Below, one piece after another: positions 18,177 to 26,980 of a stretch of DNA of 64,000 nt. The stretch comes from Alicyclobacillus sp. Lineage in GTDB: Bacteria > Bacillota > Bacilli > Alicyclobacillales > Alicyclobacillaceae. The position numbers and the translations under genes were made by a program. Location of the stretch: contig JAIMBT010000005.1 of the NCBI GenBank assembly GCA_023511295.1, positions 62,001-126,000 on the forward strand, read 5' to 3'. Every line of letters begins with the position of its first letter. Positions within the stretch are counted from its first letter, which is position 1. Under the pieces are notes generated by a model. It searched no databases. It was not told the DNA's origin and worked only from the letters and a program-made list of their open reading frames with translations.

Positions 18177-18217
18177 ATTGTATCGCATTTATTTCGCGAT
18201 TTCCCACAGTGCGAAAT
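18177..18217 (-). promoter_or_regulatory. putative promoter/operator of the cox-like operon
   Basis: A TACAAT -10 (18182-18177 on the minus strand) lies about 90 nt before coxG, but no good -35 is seen. An inverted repeat, ATTTCGC (18191-18197) and GCGAAAT (18211-18217), covers the -35 position, which suggests activator or repressor binding. Confidence 0.35.
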
Positions 18218-18304
18218 TCACCATACCACAGCCCGCGCGTCAGAGGATGGCGACGTGTGTCGAGCCACTCTGCAAAATTCCTGCGGCTTGCCGACACAGG
18301 GCAG

Positions 18305-18333
18305 AAAAAATGACCACTGCCTGACGACAGTGG
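18305..18333 (-). terminator. rho-independent terminator of the deoD transcript
   Basis: On the minus strand CCACTG and CAGTGG (18333-18314) form a 6-bp stem with an 8-nt loop, followed by TCATTTTTTC. It is about 160 nt beyond the deoD stop. The rest of the 18090-18490 gap has no convincing gene; a second small stem, TGAAAGC/GCTTTCA, lies at about 18366-18389. Confidence 0.6.
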
Positions 18334-18489
18334 CCCAAACTATGCCCAAAGGGGAATCCATGTGATGAAAGCGTACTGGGCTTTCACGGGTTTGATTCTA
18401 CGCGCCACTTTTTAATCTCAGGTTGCAAACTCGTTAAGAGGATGTGGAGATTGGCGGTGGGGCTGCTGCGGGACCCCTGCCGGCGCCGC

Positions 18490-19200
18490 TCAACTGCCCG
18501 CTGTCGCCGCCGCCAGCGCCACTTCGACCATGTCGGAAAACGATGTCTGCCGCTCCACCGCCGTGGTCTCTTCGCCCGTCACCAGGTGGTCACTGACGGT
18601 CAGCACCGCCAGTGCGCGAGCCCGCGCTTTGGCGGCCAGGGTGTACAGCGCAGCCGTCTCCATTTCGACGGCCAGCGTCCCGTACGCCGTCAACCGCGCC
18701 ACCGTCTCCGCATCTTCGCGGTAGAAGGTATCGCTGGTGAACACGCTCCCGACGTGTGTGCGGATGCCCTTCACCACCGCCGCGTCGAAGGCTGCCCGCA
18801 GCAGCTCGAAGTCGGCCGTCGGCGCGTAGTTCACGTGCGGGAAGCGAATTTGATTGACGGCCGAGTCCGTCGACGCACTCATGGCCAGAATCAGGTCCCG
18901 CACCCGGACGTCCGGCTGGTAGGCGCCGCACGTACCCACTCGTATCAGCGTCCGGACGCCATAACTGTGCATCAGCTCGTGTGCGTAGATGGAGATGGAG
19001 GGGACCCCCATCCCCGTCCCCTGTACCGACACGCGAACGCCGCGGTACCGGCCGGTAAAGCCGAGCATTCCCCGCACCTCGTTGTAACAAGCCGCGCCTT
19101 CGAGGAAGGTCTCCGCGATGTACTTCGCCCGGAGCGGATCTCCTGGCAGCAGGACGATGTCCGCCACCTCGCCCGGCTGGGCTCCAATGTGTACGCTCAT
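18490..19200 (-). CDS. deoD: Purine nucleoside phosphorylase DeoD type
   Basis: 236 residues, the standard length of hexameric DeoD. It phosphorolyses purine (deoxy)nucleosides to base and (deoxy)ribose-1-phosphate. The phosphate-binding start [15 protein letters not shown], the [14 protein letters not shown] block and the purine-site SDTFY...EMETAALY with the SDH loop ([10 protein letters not shown], catalytic Asp) are all clear. It lies about 40 nt after the PLP-enzyme gene on the same strand, so the two may be co-transcribed. Confidence 0.93.
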   Translation of the reverse strand: MSVHIGAQPGEVADIVLLPGDPLRAKYIAETFLEGAACYNEVRGMLGFTGRYRGVRVSVQGTGMGVPSISIYAHELMHSYGVRTLIRVGTCGAYQPDVRVRDLILAMSASTDSAVNQIRFPHVNYAPTADFELLRAAFDAAVVKGIRTHVGSVFTSDTFYREDAETVARLTAYGTLAVEMETAALYTLAAKARARALAVLTVSDHLVTGEETTAVERQTSFSDMVEVALAAATAGS

Positions 19201-19239
19201 TCAACCCCATCCTCCCGGTTCCGGTCAAATCTCGATGCC

Positions 19240-20394
19240 CTACCGTCCCATACCTCGCGCTGCCGCAAACGCACCCGCAAGGTCCTCCATCAGGTCCTCC
19301 ACGTGCTCAATGCCCACCGACAGCCGCAGCAGCTTGTCTGTCACACCCAGTGTCTCCCGCACGTCCGCGGGAATGTCGTGGTGTGTCTGCACCGCTGGGA
19401 AGGTCATCAGCGACTCCACTCCGCCCAGGCTCTCCGCGAACGTGATCACCCGCAGGTTCGAGAGGATGGCCGGAACCCAGGCTGCGTCTCGGACCTCGAA
19501 CGAGATCATGCCGCCGTATCCCGCAGCCTGCCGTTCGTGAGCCGCCCGACGGGGGTGATCCGGCAAGCCCGGGTAGTAGACACGCGCCACCTCGTCGCGC
19601 TGGGCGAGCCACTCGGCGAGGGCTCGTGCGTTCTGTTCGTGTCGCTCCATCCGCAACGCGAGCGTCTTCAAGCCCCGCAGCAGCAACCAGGCGTCCTGCG
19701 GGCCGAGCACTGCTCCGATGGCGTTGTGGTAGAAGGAAATCCGCTCGCACAACGCAGGGTCTCTGGCGACGACGAGGCCGGCCAGGACGTCGTTGTGCCC
19801 GCCCAGGTATTTGGTCGCGGAGTGGACGACGATGTCGGCACCGAGGGATAGCGGCCGCTGCCAGTACGGCGTCATAAAGGTGTTGTCCACAATCACCCAC
19901 AATCCGCGCGCCTTGGCGAACCCCACGGCGGCCGCGAGGTCCGTGATCTGCATGGTCGGGTTCGTCGGCGTCTCGATGAACAGCGCCCGCGTGTTGGGCT
20001 GGACCCGTTCCGCCACAGACGCTTCATCGCCGGTGTCGAGGTAACTCGCCGTCACCCCAAGCGGCGTCAAGATCTGTTCAAACAACCGGTACGTCCCGCC
20101 ATACAGGTCCTGCGACACCAGCACGTGGTCCCCTGGCTGAAACAGCTGACAAACGCCGTGAATGGCGGCCATGCCAGAGGCAAACGCGAAACCCGCGTGT
20201 CCGCCCTCCAAGGCTGCGATGGTCTCTTCCAAGACCTTGCGCGTCGGGTTGGCCAAGCGGGTGTAGTCGAAGCCCGTACTGCGGCCGAGTTCCGGGTGAG
20301 CGTAGGTTGTCGCATGGTGAACCGGTGTCACAATGGCACCCGTCGACGGGTCCGTCCGGTTTCCCGCTTGGGCCAGTTTTGTCTCGAATCGCAT
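19240..20394 (-). CDS. Cys/Met metabolism PLP-dependent enzyme (cystathionine gamma-synthase/lyase family)
   Basis: 384 residues, the standard length for the family. It would catalyse a transsulfuration step (cystathionine formation or cleavage). The PLP lysine is in the Prosite-like block HSATKYLGGHNDVLAG, and the cofactor-phosphate region YDYTR-like segment FDYTRLANPT is present. GGAGG 7-8 nt before the ATG at 20394 sets the start; the longer frame runs through the cytochrome gene. Synthase and lyase activities cannot be told apart by eye, so no symbol is given. Confidence 0.88.
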   Translation of the reverse strand: MRFETKLAQAGNRTDPSTGAIVTPVHHATTYAHPELGRSTGFDYTRLANPTRKVLEETIAALEGGHAGFAFASGMAAIHGVCQLFQPGDHVLVSQDLYGGTYRLFEQILTPLGVTASYLDTGDEASVAERVQPNTRALFIETPTNPTMQITDLAAAVGFAKARGLWVIVDNTFMTPYWQRPLSLGADIVVHSATKYLGGHNDVLAGLVVARDPALCERISFYHNAIGAVLGPQDAWLLLRGLKTLALRMERHEQNARALAEWLAQRDEVARVYYPGLPDHPRRAAHERQAAGYGGMISFEVRDAAWVPAILSNLRVITFAESLGGVESLMTFPAVQTHHDIPADVRETLGVTDKLLRLSVGIEHVEDLMEDLAGAFAAARGMGR

Positions 20395-20429
20395 CTCTGA
20401 AGCCTCCTCCAGCATGGTCGCGCTGCCCG

Positions 20430-20783
20430 TTACTTTTTCGTCGCAAGCCACTCTGCCACCGCCTGCACCTGAGCCGCCGTTAAGATCTCGTCCCCCGGCA
20501 GCCGATACGCGGGCATGGGCCCAGATCCGTTGTCTATCAACCGTTCCATCTGTGCGACGCTCCGCTGGGACCCCACATGTCGCAAACTCGGCCCAATCCC
20601 ACCTTGCAGGTTGTCGCCGTGGCACGTGATGCAGCCGTTCTCATAGACGTGTACAGCGGTCGGGTACCGAGCGGCGTCCGCCTGAACGATGGAGGTCTGG
20701 CGCCCGCACCCGGCCAGCAAACCGGCGACGACTGCGACACCGACCGCGGTACCGCCAGCCCAAGCCGCCCATCCGGGACGCAC
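20430..20783 (-). CDS. c-type cytochrome lipoprotein (class I, c550/c551-like)
   Basis: About 117 residues. The N-terminal signal ends in a lipobox (LLAGC), giving a membrane-tethered extracytoplasmic cytochrome as in CccB-like proteins. The single haem-binding site is CITCH, and the distal Met ligand is probably in GPMPAYRLPGDEIL. The open frame starts at GTG 20792, but that codon abuts AAAGGAGG; GTG 20783 has 8 nt spacing and is preferred. A good promoter lies upstream. Its electron partner is unknown; the neighbouring genes do not form a respiratory cluster. Confidence 0.87.
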   Translation of the reverse strand: MRPGWAAWAGGTAVGVAVVAGLLAGCGRQTSIVQADAARYPTAVHVYENGCITCHGDNLQGGIGPSLRHVGSQRSVAQMERLIDNGSGPMPAYRLPGDEILTAAQVQAVAEWLATKK

Positions 20784-20827
20784 ACCCGCCACCTCCTTTA
20801 CCGGTTGCCGCCTCGACTCTGCCCCTC

Positions 20828-20856
20828 ATTGTAGGGTTTGTCTGATCTCGTGTCGA
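20828..20856 (-). promoter_or_regulatory. sigma-A-type promoter of the cytochrome c gene
   Basis: On the minus strand TCGACA (20856-20851), a 17-nt spacer, then TACAAT (20833-20828). It is about 45 nt before the start codon. Confidence 0.6.
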
Positions 20857-21040
20857 GCCCACGCGGACAGCGAACCGGCGCGGCGCACCACCGCCCATCG
20901 GGAGAGCCGCCCGCTCCCGACCTGCAACCGCCCGACCCACTCCCCACACCGGAAAGCACCAACTGGGCACAAGCGGAATAGACTAACGTGAGTCCGGCCG
21001 GGAATGTAGAATCCAACTCACGGAAAGCGAGGCGCGTCCG

Positions 21041-22309
21041 GTGCAAATTCACGTGGTACAACGCGGCGAGAACCTGTACACCATCGCACAGCGCTACGGC
21101 GTCCGGGTGGCGCAGATTGTCGCCGCGAACGGGCTGCCCAACCCGAACCAACTGTTGGTCGGCCAGGCACTCGTCATCCCGTCGAACGTGTACGTCGTCC
21201 GTCCGGGCGACACGGTGTGGTCCATTGCGCAACGGTTCGGAACCACTCCACAGGCCCTGCTTCAACTGAACCGGTTGCCGGCGACGGGTATCCTCTACGC
21301 AGGGCAGGCCTTGCGCCTTCCGGAACCGCCGAAGCCGGCCATCGACGTCAACGCGTTCACGGTACAGTTTGGGCAAAGCGGCGCGCAGGCGGTGCGGGAG
21401 GTCGGCCCGTACCTGACGTACGTCAGCCCGTTTGCCTACCGGATTCAGGCGACCGGCGGCCTTGAGCCCGTCGACGACGCTGCCACCCTGCAGGCGGCGC
21501 AGCAGAACCGCATCGTACCGATGATGGCCATCACGAACTTCACGGCAACCGAAGCCGGAACGGCGCTCGCGAGTGCGGTGCTGAACGACGTCTCCGTACA
21601 AGAGACCCTGCTCACCAACGTCGTCAACACCATGCGCGAGAAGGGGTACCGCGGGCTCAACATCGACTTCGAGAACGTTTCGCCGTCGGATAAGGAGGCC
21701 TACAACGCGTTTTTGCAGCGGGCGGTGGACCGGCTGCACCCGGAAGGGTATTTTGTCTCGTCGTCCTTGGCTCCGAAGACCAGCGCCAACCAGCCGGGGC
21801 TCCTCTACGAGGCGCACGACTACCCCGCTCACGGCCGCATACTCGACTTCGTCGTGCTGATGACCTATGAGTGGGGGTACCGGCTCGGGCCGCCGCAGGC
21901 CATCTCGCCCATCGACCAGATTGCTCGCGTACTCGAGTACGCGGTCACGGCCATCCCGCGGAACAAGATCTTCATGGGGTTCCAGGTCTACGCGCGCGAC
22001 TGGCTGCTTCCGCACGTGCAGGGTCAGCAAGCGGAGACGTTCAGCATGAGCGAGGCCCTGCGGCGCGCCATCCAGTACGGGGCCGTCATCCAGTACGACA
22101 CGACGGCTCAATCGCCGTACTACCGGTACACGGACGCCCAGGGCCGGCAGCACGAAGTGTGGTTTGAGGATGCCCGCAGTGCGCAAGCGAAGTTTGACCT
22201 GGTCAAGCGTTACAACCTGCGCGGCATCAGCTACTGGGTGCTGGGCTACCCGTTTCCCGAGAACTGGCCCCTGCTCGCCGCGAACTTCACCATCCGAAAA
22301 CGGGCGTAG
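21041..22309 (+). CDS. sleL: LysM-LysM-GH18 spore cortex-lytic N-acetylglucosaminidase (SleL/YaaH type)
   Basis: 422 residues. Two N-terminal LysM repeats (residues about 1-48 and 50-95; each begins VVQRGENLYTIAQ or VVRPGDTVWSIAQ) bind peptidoglycan. A glycoside hydrolase 18 domain follows; its catalytic strand reads LNIDFENV, with the acid Glu at the end. There is no signal peptide, as in Bacillus YaaH/SleL, which is deposited in the spore from the mother cell and digests cortex fragments during germination. It is direct evidence that the organism forms endospores. TAGAAT at 21007-21012 may be a -10, but no good -35 is visible. Confidence 0.9.
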   Translation: MQIHVVQRGENLYTIAQRYGVRVAQIVAANGLPNPNQLLVGQALVIPSNVYVVRPGDTVWSIAQRFGTTPQALLQLNRLPATGILYAGQALRLPEPPKPAIDVNAFTVQFGQSGAQAVREVGPYLTYVSPFAYRIQATGGLEPVDDAATLQAAQQNRIVPMMAITNFTATEAGTALASAVLNDVSVQETLLTNVVNTMREKGYRGLNIDFENVSPSDKEAYNAFLQRAVDRLHPEGYFVSSSLAPKTSANQPGLLYEAHDYPAHGRILDFVVLMTYEWGYRLGPPQAISPIDQIARVLEYAVTAIPRNKIFMGFQVYARDWLLPHVQGQQAETFSMSEALRRAIQYGAVIQYDTTAQSPYYRYTDAQGRQHEVWFEDARSAQAKFDLVKRYNLRGISYWVLGYPFPENWPLLAANFTIRKRA

Positions 22310-22327
22310 GGAGCCAAGCGGCTCCCT
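22308..22327. terminator. bidirectional hairpin between convergent genes
   Basis: AGGGAGCC (22308-22315) pairs with GGCTCCCT (22320-22327) around AAGC. The stem overlaps the stop codons of both sleL (22309) and the MFS gene (22326). Confidence 0.6.
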
Positions 22328-23651
22328 ACACTGCGTCTTCGGACGTCAGGCCACCGGGTTCGCGCACGCGGAAGCGGACCCACAGCATGTTGCAGATGTA
22401 CAGTGCCCCTGCGATGGCGAGCATGGTTCGGATGCCGAGAAATGCCGAACCGACACCGCCGAGCAACGGCCCCGCGAAACTGCCGAGGAACGTGGCGCTC
22501 GACGTGAATCCGTAGATCTGCCCGCGTTTGTCGCTCGGCGCCATGCGCCCAATCAACGCGTTGGCGGTCGGAAGGATACCGCCGATGAAGCAGCCGAGGC
22601 CGAAGCGCGCGACGACGAACACCCAGATGTTCCAGGCGAGCGCCTGTGGCAGGTAAAAGAGTCCCGCGCCGGTCATGCAGATGGTCAACACCTTGCGGTA
22701 CCCGATGGTATCGCTGCGCTTACCGAGGAACGGGGACGCCATCAGGTCCGCCAGGCCCGTCACAGCGAAGGCGAGTCCGGTGATGGTGTTCAGGTACGAG
22801 ACGTGGCCCGCGAGGTGCTTCATGAACACCGAGAGGACCGGCTGGACACTCATCACCGTGAACTGGGTGAGGAACAGTACGACGAACATCGATTGAACGG
22901 ATTTCATCTCTTTGACAGCGCGGAACTGCCCAATCAGGGAGGGCTTGCGCGCGGGGCGCTCTGCTCGCTCTGCCGACGGCTTCGGCGCATCAGAGGCTTG
23001 CTGCTCTGGCGTCGCGGTCCGCTTCGGTTCGTGTACAAACAGCCCAGTCACAAGGAACGCGAGCAGAGCGAACACCGTCGTCAGGTAGAAGACCAGGTGG
23101 TAGTTGTTGTGGAAGTAGTCTGCGGCAGCGCCCCCGAGCAGGGGCCCGACCAGGCTTCCGACCATACTGCAGGTTTGCACCCAACCGAGCGCGAAACCGA
23201 GGCGGTTCTGCGGGATGATACTCGCAACCAAGGCGACCGAGGCGGCGGAGAAGCCACTGAACGCCCCCTGCATCGCACGGATGGCCATCAGTTCCCACGT
23301 ATTCTGCGCCAGACCCATCAGCGCCGTGAACACGGCGATGGCGAGCGTCGACCGCAGGACCATCATCTTGCGCCCGCTGCGGTCCGAGAGTGCGCCCCAG
23401 AACGGGGACATCACCGCCGCCATCAGCGGCGACAACCCTTGAATGACGCCTGTCAGGATGTCGATGTGCTGCAGGTTATGGACACCCAACTGCTCGACGT
23501 ACAACGCCATGAACGGGTTCGAGCTGGAAAAGGCGATGGACATGCAGAACTGCACGCCCGCCATAATCCAAAGTACCCGTTGCCAAGATGTCTCCCCCGC
23601 GCCGCCGTCTGCAACCGCGGGTTCCCGCCCTTTGCGAAATCGCTGCACCAT
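22326..23651 (-). CDS. MFS transporter (multidrug-efflux-like)
   Basis: 441 residues with about 12 membrane segments and a charged central loop (residues about 205-235). The MFS loop 2-3 signature is GALSDRSGRKMMVLRS. The ATG at 23690 gives a longer frame but lies at the promoter -10; ATG 23651, giving MVQRFRKGREP, is preferred. The fold and length resemble drug/H+ antiporters of the DHA1 group; substrate unknown. Confidence 0.82.
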   Translation of the reverse strand: MVQRFRKGREPAVADGGAGETSWQRVLWIMAGVQFCMSIAFSSSNPFMALYVEQLGVHNLQHIDILTGVIQGLSPLMAAVMSPFWGALSDRSGRKMMVLRSTLAIAVFTALMGLAQNTWELMAIRAMQGAFSGFSAASVALVASIIPQNRLGFALGWVQTCSMVGSLVGPLLGGAAADYFHNNYHLVFYLTTVFALLAFLVTGLFVHEPKRTATPEQQASDAPKPSAERAERPARKPSLIGQFRAVKEMKSVQSMFVVLFLTQFTVMSVQPVLSVFMKHLAGHVSYLNTITGLAFAVTGLADLMASPFLGKRSDTIGYRKVLTICMTGAGLFYLPQALAWNIWVFVVARFGLGCFIGGILPTANALIGRMAPSDKRGQIYGFTSSATFLGSFAGPLLGGVGSAFLGIRTMLAIAGALYICNMLWVRFRVREPGGLTSEDAV

Positions 23652-23688
23652 GTCGATCCGTTCCCCATTGCGGCTTGACGTGTATCCC

Positions 23689-23717
23689 ATTTATTTCGTC
23701 GTCAGAAATAATATCAA
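23689..23717 (-). promoter_or_regulatory. promoter of the MFS transporter gene
   Basis: Minus-strand TTGATA (23717-23712), 17 nt, ATAAAT (23694-23689). A start just downstream excludes the ATG at 23690 as initiator. Confidence 0.5.
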
Positions 23718-23763
23718 AAATGTTGGGAACGTGACGAGTGATTTCTGTGTCGAACGCGCAATT

Positions 23764-24735
23764 TCACGCGCGCACGAGGTTCTCCACATCAGCGGGTGCA
23801 ACCCGAGGGGGCTGGCGCAGGCGGTGGAAAGAAAAGTGCGAAACGAGCTCCCGGGGCGACACAGCTTCCGGATGGTCGAGTAACCCCGCCGCAAAGGCCA
23901 GGTAGCCTGTCACCCGTTCCGGCGTCGCGCCCGCGGCCCGCAGACTGCGCAACGTCACAGACTGGTCCCGCTTGGCCAGCCGCGCACCGTCCGCCCCGCA
24001 CAACAACGGGACGTGTGCGAACAGCGGCGGTGCCCATCCCAGGGCGGCGTAGAGATGTAGCTGGCGCGGCGTCGAGTCGAGCAGGTCTGCGCCGCGCAAG
24101 ACGTGCGTGACCCCCATCGCCGCGTCGTCCACCACCACCGCCAACTGGTACGCAAACACCCCGTCGGCGCGGAAGACGACAAAGTCGCCCCCCGTGCCTG
24201 GCGGGAACCACTGCGGGCCGGCAGCGAGATCGTCAAACGCGACGGAGACCTCTGGCAGCGCAAATCGCCACGAAGGGTCCTTCAGCTTGGCCCGGCGGGC
24301 TCGCTCCGCCGCGGACAAGTGCCGACACGCGCCGTTGTACACCGGGCCTTCGGACGCCAATCCGTGCGGCGCTTGGGCCAACTCTGTCAGCTGCTTGCGG
24401 CTGCAGAAGCACGGGTACAGCCGACCCTGCGCACGCAGTTCGGCCAGCGCAGCCTCGTACAGGGCCAGCCGATCTCGCTGCCGGTACGGCCCCCGCGCAC
24501 CGCCGACGTCGGGGCCTTCGTCCCAGTCGATTCCGAGCCAGCGCAGGTCGTCGAGCAAGGCGTCGGCGTACACCGGATGGAACCGGCGCTCGTCCAAATC
24601 CTCCACGCGCAGGATGAAGTCCCCGCCCAACTGGCGCACCTGCAGCCACGCGAGCAGGGCGGTCAGGGCATTCCCCAGGTGCAGGAACCCGGACGGCGTC
24701 GGGGCAAACCGCCCGCGGACGGGTCCATCAACCAC
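23764..24735 (-). CDS. gluQ: Glutamyl-Q tRNA(Asp) synthetase
   Basis: 323 residues. It attaches glutamate to queuosine in the anticodon of tRNA-Asp. It is a catalytic-domain-only GluRS paralogue: the HIGH-like motif is FAPTPSGFLHLGN, the KMSKS-like motif is RLAKRDQS, and the anticodon-binding domain is absent, which separates it from GltX. A zinc-binding pattern CFC...C is present around YPCFCSRKQ and YNGACRH. The GTG at 24735 overlaps the tenA stop, so it is the last gene of the thiamin operon, a context with no obvious functional link. Confidence 0.92.
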   Translation of the reverse strand: MVDGPVRGRFAPTPSGFLHLGNALTALLAWLQVRQLGGDFILRVEDLDERRFHPVYADALLDDLRWLGIDWDEGPDVGGARGPYRQRDRLALYEAALAELRAQGRLYPCFCSRKQLTELAQAPHGLASEGPVYNGACRHLSAAERARRAKLKDPSWRFALPEVSVAFDDLAAGPQWFPPGTGGDFVVFRADGVFAYQLAVVVDDAAMGVTHVLRGADLLDSTPRQLHLYAALGWAPPLFAHVPLLCGADGARLAKRDQSVTLRSLRAAGATPERVTGYLAFAAGLLDHPEAVSPRELVSHFSFHRLRQPPRVAPADVENLVRA

Positions 24736-25474
24736 GGTGTCCCCCGGACCCGCGGCTGGCTGCGGAAGCGCCGTCCGACGTCGACTGGCCCGCGAACCGC
24801 CACGCCTCGAGTGTATAGGCCATCTCCCAAAACGCGAGCTCGTACTCGCTCGAGATGAGGAACCAACGCGCCATCCGTTCGCGCTCTTGTGCGCTCGCCG
24901 CAGCGGCGAGTTGGTTCAGCCGGTCCACCTGTTCCGCGACCAGTTCGCCGAACCACGTCCCGCTGTAGGTGGCAATCCAGCGGTCATAGATGGGGTGATT
25001 CGGCTTCGCGTCGCGGTAGCGCTCGCCAATCTCCCAGTACAGCCAGTAGCAGGGGAGGATGGCCGCGACGACCTCGCCGAGCGACCCCCGCGCCGCGACG
25101 GCCTGCAGGTGCGCCGCGTACTGGTACGCCGTCGGTGCCGGCAGGAAGTGGTCTTCGCGCGCAATCCCGAGCATGCCAAAGAACGTCTCGTGCAGCGCAT
25201 GCTCGGCCTCCACCGTGCTCTGTGCGTGGGCAGCGAACCGCCCGATGGTCGGAAGATCGGCAGCCTTCGCTGCCGCCTGCGCCTGCACCTGGGCAAACAC
25301 CGTGAGGTAGAACGAGTCGTTTTTCACGTAGTGCGCGAACTTCTCTTCCGGGAGGGTCCCGTTCGCCAGTTCCGCGACGAACGGGTGCCGAAAGCTCTGC
25401 TCCCAGAGTTCGTTCGCTTGGGATCGAACGGAATCCGCAAACCGGCCTTCCCCTGTTGTCATCTGCCGCTTCAC
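24728..25474 (-). CDS. tenA: Thiaminase II / aminopyrimidine aminohydrolase
   Basis: 248 residues. It salvages base-degraded thiamin by hydrolysing aminopyrimidines. The nucleophilic Cys is in ILPCYWLYWEIG and the late catalytic Glu in EYELAFWEMAY; both are standard for TenA. The GTG at 25474 overlaps the thiE stop (GTGA); an in-frame ATG at 25462 is the alternative start, and the ribosome-binding site AGAGAGGA does not settle it. A roughly 15-residue Ser/Gly-rich tail extends past the usual end. Confidence 0.92.
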   Translation of the reverse strand: MKRQMTTGEGRFADSVRSQANELWEQSFRHPFVAELANGTLPEEKFAHYVKNDSFYLTVFAQVQAQAAAKAADLPTIGRFAAHAQSTVEAEHALHETFFGMLGIAREDHFLPAPTAYQYAAHLQAVAARGSLGEVVAAILPCYWLYWEIGERYRDAKPNHPIYDRWIATYSGTWFGELVAEQVDRLNQLAAAASAQERERMARWFLISSEYELAFWEMAYTLEAWRFAGQSTSDGASAASRGSGGHRG

Positions 25475-26166
25475 TCCTCTCTGCCAGTTGGGGCGCCCGC
25501 CGCACCCCTCGTGCGTCCCACTCGGGCGTCGGAAACTGCCTGCAGCAGCGACCGGGCTGCCTGCGCGGGGTCCAGCGCGGACATCACCGCCGACACGACG
25601 GCAATCCCGTCTGCGCCCGCTCGCACGACCTCATGCACATTGCCCAGGTGAATGCCGCCGATGGCGACGACTGGGACGTGGACCGCGCGCGCCATCTCCG
25701 CCAGCCCTTCGAGCCCGCACAGCTCCGCATCCGGTTTCGATCCCGTCGGGAACACGCTCCCCACACCGAGGTAATCGGCGCCGTCCCGCTCCGCCGCGAG
25801 CGCCTCCGCAAGGGTGGTGGCGGACACCCCGACGATGCGGTCCCCGAGCAGACGGCGGGCGTCTTGGCAGGTGATGTCGTCTTGACCTACGTGAACCCCG
25901 TCGGCGTCCACAATCTGCGCGACGTCGACGCGGTCGTTAACCAACAGCAGTACGCCGCGTTCACGCGTCAGCGCGCGCAGTTGCCGTCCGATTTCCACAA
26001 AGCGGCGGCCGAGTTCGGCCTTGCGCCGCAACTGAACTGCTGTGGCACCGCCGGCGATGGCGCGCTCCACCTGCTGCAGCAGGCGGCGCGGGTCTGGCCC
26101 TTCATCGGTGACGACGTACAGGCGCAGGCGCTCCGCCAGCGCCGCCCCGGACAGGCGGGCGGTCAC
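25471..26166 (-). CDS. thiE: Thiamin-phosphate synthase
   Basis: 231 residues. It joins HMP-pyrophosphate and thiazole phosphate to form thiamin phosphate. The TIM-barrel signatures are present: LYVVTDEG at strand 1, GGATAVQLRRK, LLVNDRVDVA, GVHVGQDD, VGVSATT, DYLGVGSVFPTGSK and VVAIGGI. The GTG at 26166 overlaps the thiM stop (GTGA), and the longer frame to 26310 is antisense-like inside thiM. Confidence 0.94.
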   Translation of the reverse strand: MTARLSGAALAERLRLYVVTDEGPDPRRLLQQVERAIAGGATAVQLRRKAELGRRFVEIGRQLRALTRERGVLLLVNDRVDVAQIVDADGVHVGQDDITCQDARRLLGDRIVGVSATTLAEALAAERDGADYLGVGSVFPTGSKPDAELCGLEGLAEMARAVHVPVVAIGGIHLGNVHEVVRAGADGIAVVSAVMSALDPAQAARSLLQAVSDARVGRTRGAAGAPTGREE

Positions 26167-26978
26167 ACTGCCACCTCCAGCCGGGTGACGCGCGCGCGGG
26201 CGGCCACGGTCTGCGGGTCGAGGTGGTACAAGGCGTCGAACAGGGCCGCTTGGAACGTACCCGGCCCCGCAGCGCGCTCCGCCGCCACTTCTCCCGCGAC
26301 GTTGAAACACGTCAGAGCCGCCACGCAGGCCTTCGCGTGCGCTGCAGCGTCGGCATCCGAGGGCAACGCGCCGCAGAAGGCGCCAATCACGCCGGTTGCC
26401 TGACAGCCAGACCCCGTGATGGCCGCAAGCAGCGGATGTCCATTCTTCAGCGCGTACACCGTGTCGCCGTCGGTGACGTAATCCGTCTCCCCCGTCGCGA
26501 CGACGACTGTACCGTGCGCTTTCGCCCAGGCTTTCATCGCCCGCGGAAGGGCGTCGCTCGCCCCCGCCGAGTCGACGCCCTTCACAGCGCCGCCGGCGTT
26601 CAGCAGAAAACCAATTTCGCCGTGGTTGCCGCGCAACACCGCCAGCCGGATGTCCGCCAGAATGCGCGATGCCGTGTCGTTGCGGTACGGGGTGGCGCCG
26701 ACACCGACCGGATCAAACACCACCGGCACACCGGCCGCGTTCGCCGCTTCACCCGCCGTCCGCATCGCCGCAACCACACGGTCGTCCAACGTCCCCATAT
26801 TCAGCGCCAACGCTCCGGCGATACGAGCCATGTCCGCCACCTCTTCGACGGCGTACGCCATCACGGGCGACGCGCCGATGGCGAGGAGCGCGTTCGCCAC
26901 CACGTTCGTGACCACGACATTGGTGATGTTGTGCACCAGCGGACGCTTCGCCCGAACTTCCTCCAACAACGAAGACAC
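26163..26978 (-). CDS. thiM: Hydroxyethylthiazole kinase
   Basis: 271 residues. It phosphorylates 4-methyl-5-hydroxyethylthiazole, the salvage route to the thiazole half. Typical segments are RPLVHNITNVVVTNVVANAL, SPVMAYAVEEVADM, FDPVGVGATPYR and TGSGCQATGVIGAF (catalytic Cys region). The frame is open to 27020, but GAGAGG placed 8 nt before the GTG at 26978, 2 nt after the thiD stop, points to that start. Confidence 0.93.
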   Translation of the reverse strand: MSSLLEEVRAKRPLVHNITNVVVTNVVANALLAIGASPVMAYAVEEVADMARIAGALALNMGTLDDRVVAAMRTAGEAANAAGVPVVFDPVGVGATPYRNDTASRILADIRLAVLRGNHGEIGFLLNAGGAVKGVDSAGASDALPRAMKAWAKAHGTVVVATGETDYVTDGDTVYALKNGHPLLAAITGSGCQATGVIGAFCGALPSDADAAAHAKACVAALTCFNVAGEVAAERAAGPGTFQAALFDALYHLDPQTVAARARVTRLEVAV

Positions 26979-26980
26979 GT

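Noticed and set aside
18442-19851. 469-codon plus-strand frame across deoD and the PLP enzyme
   Set aside because: Antisense shadow with Arg/His-rich translation; the minus-strand genes have clear families and motifs.
22164-23678. 504-codon plus-strand frame opposite the MFS gene
   Set aside because: Highly charged, domain-free translation caused by high GC; the opposite strand encodes a typical MFS transporter.
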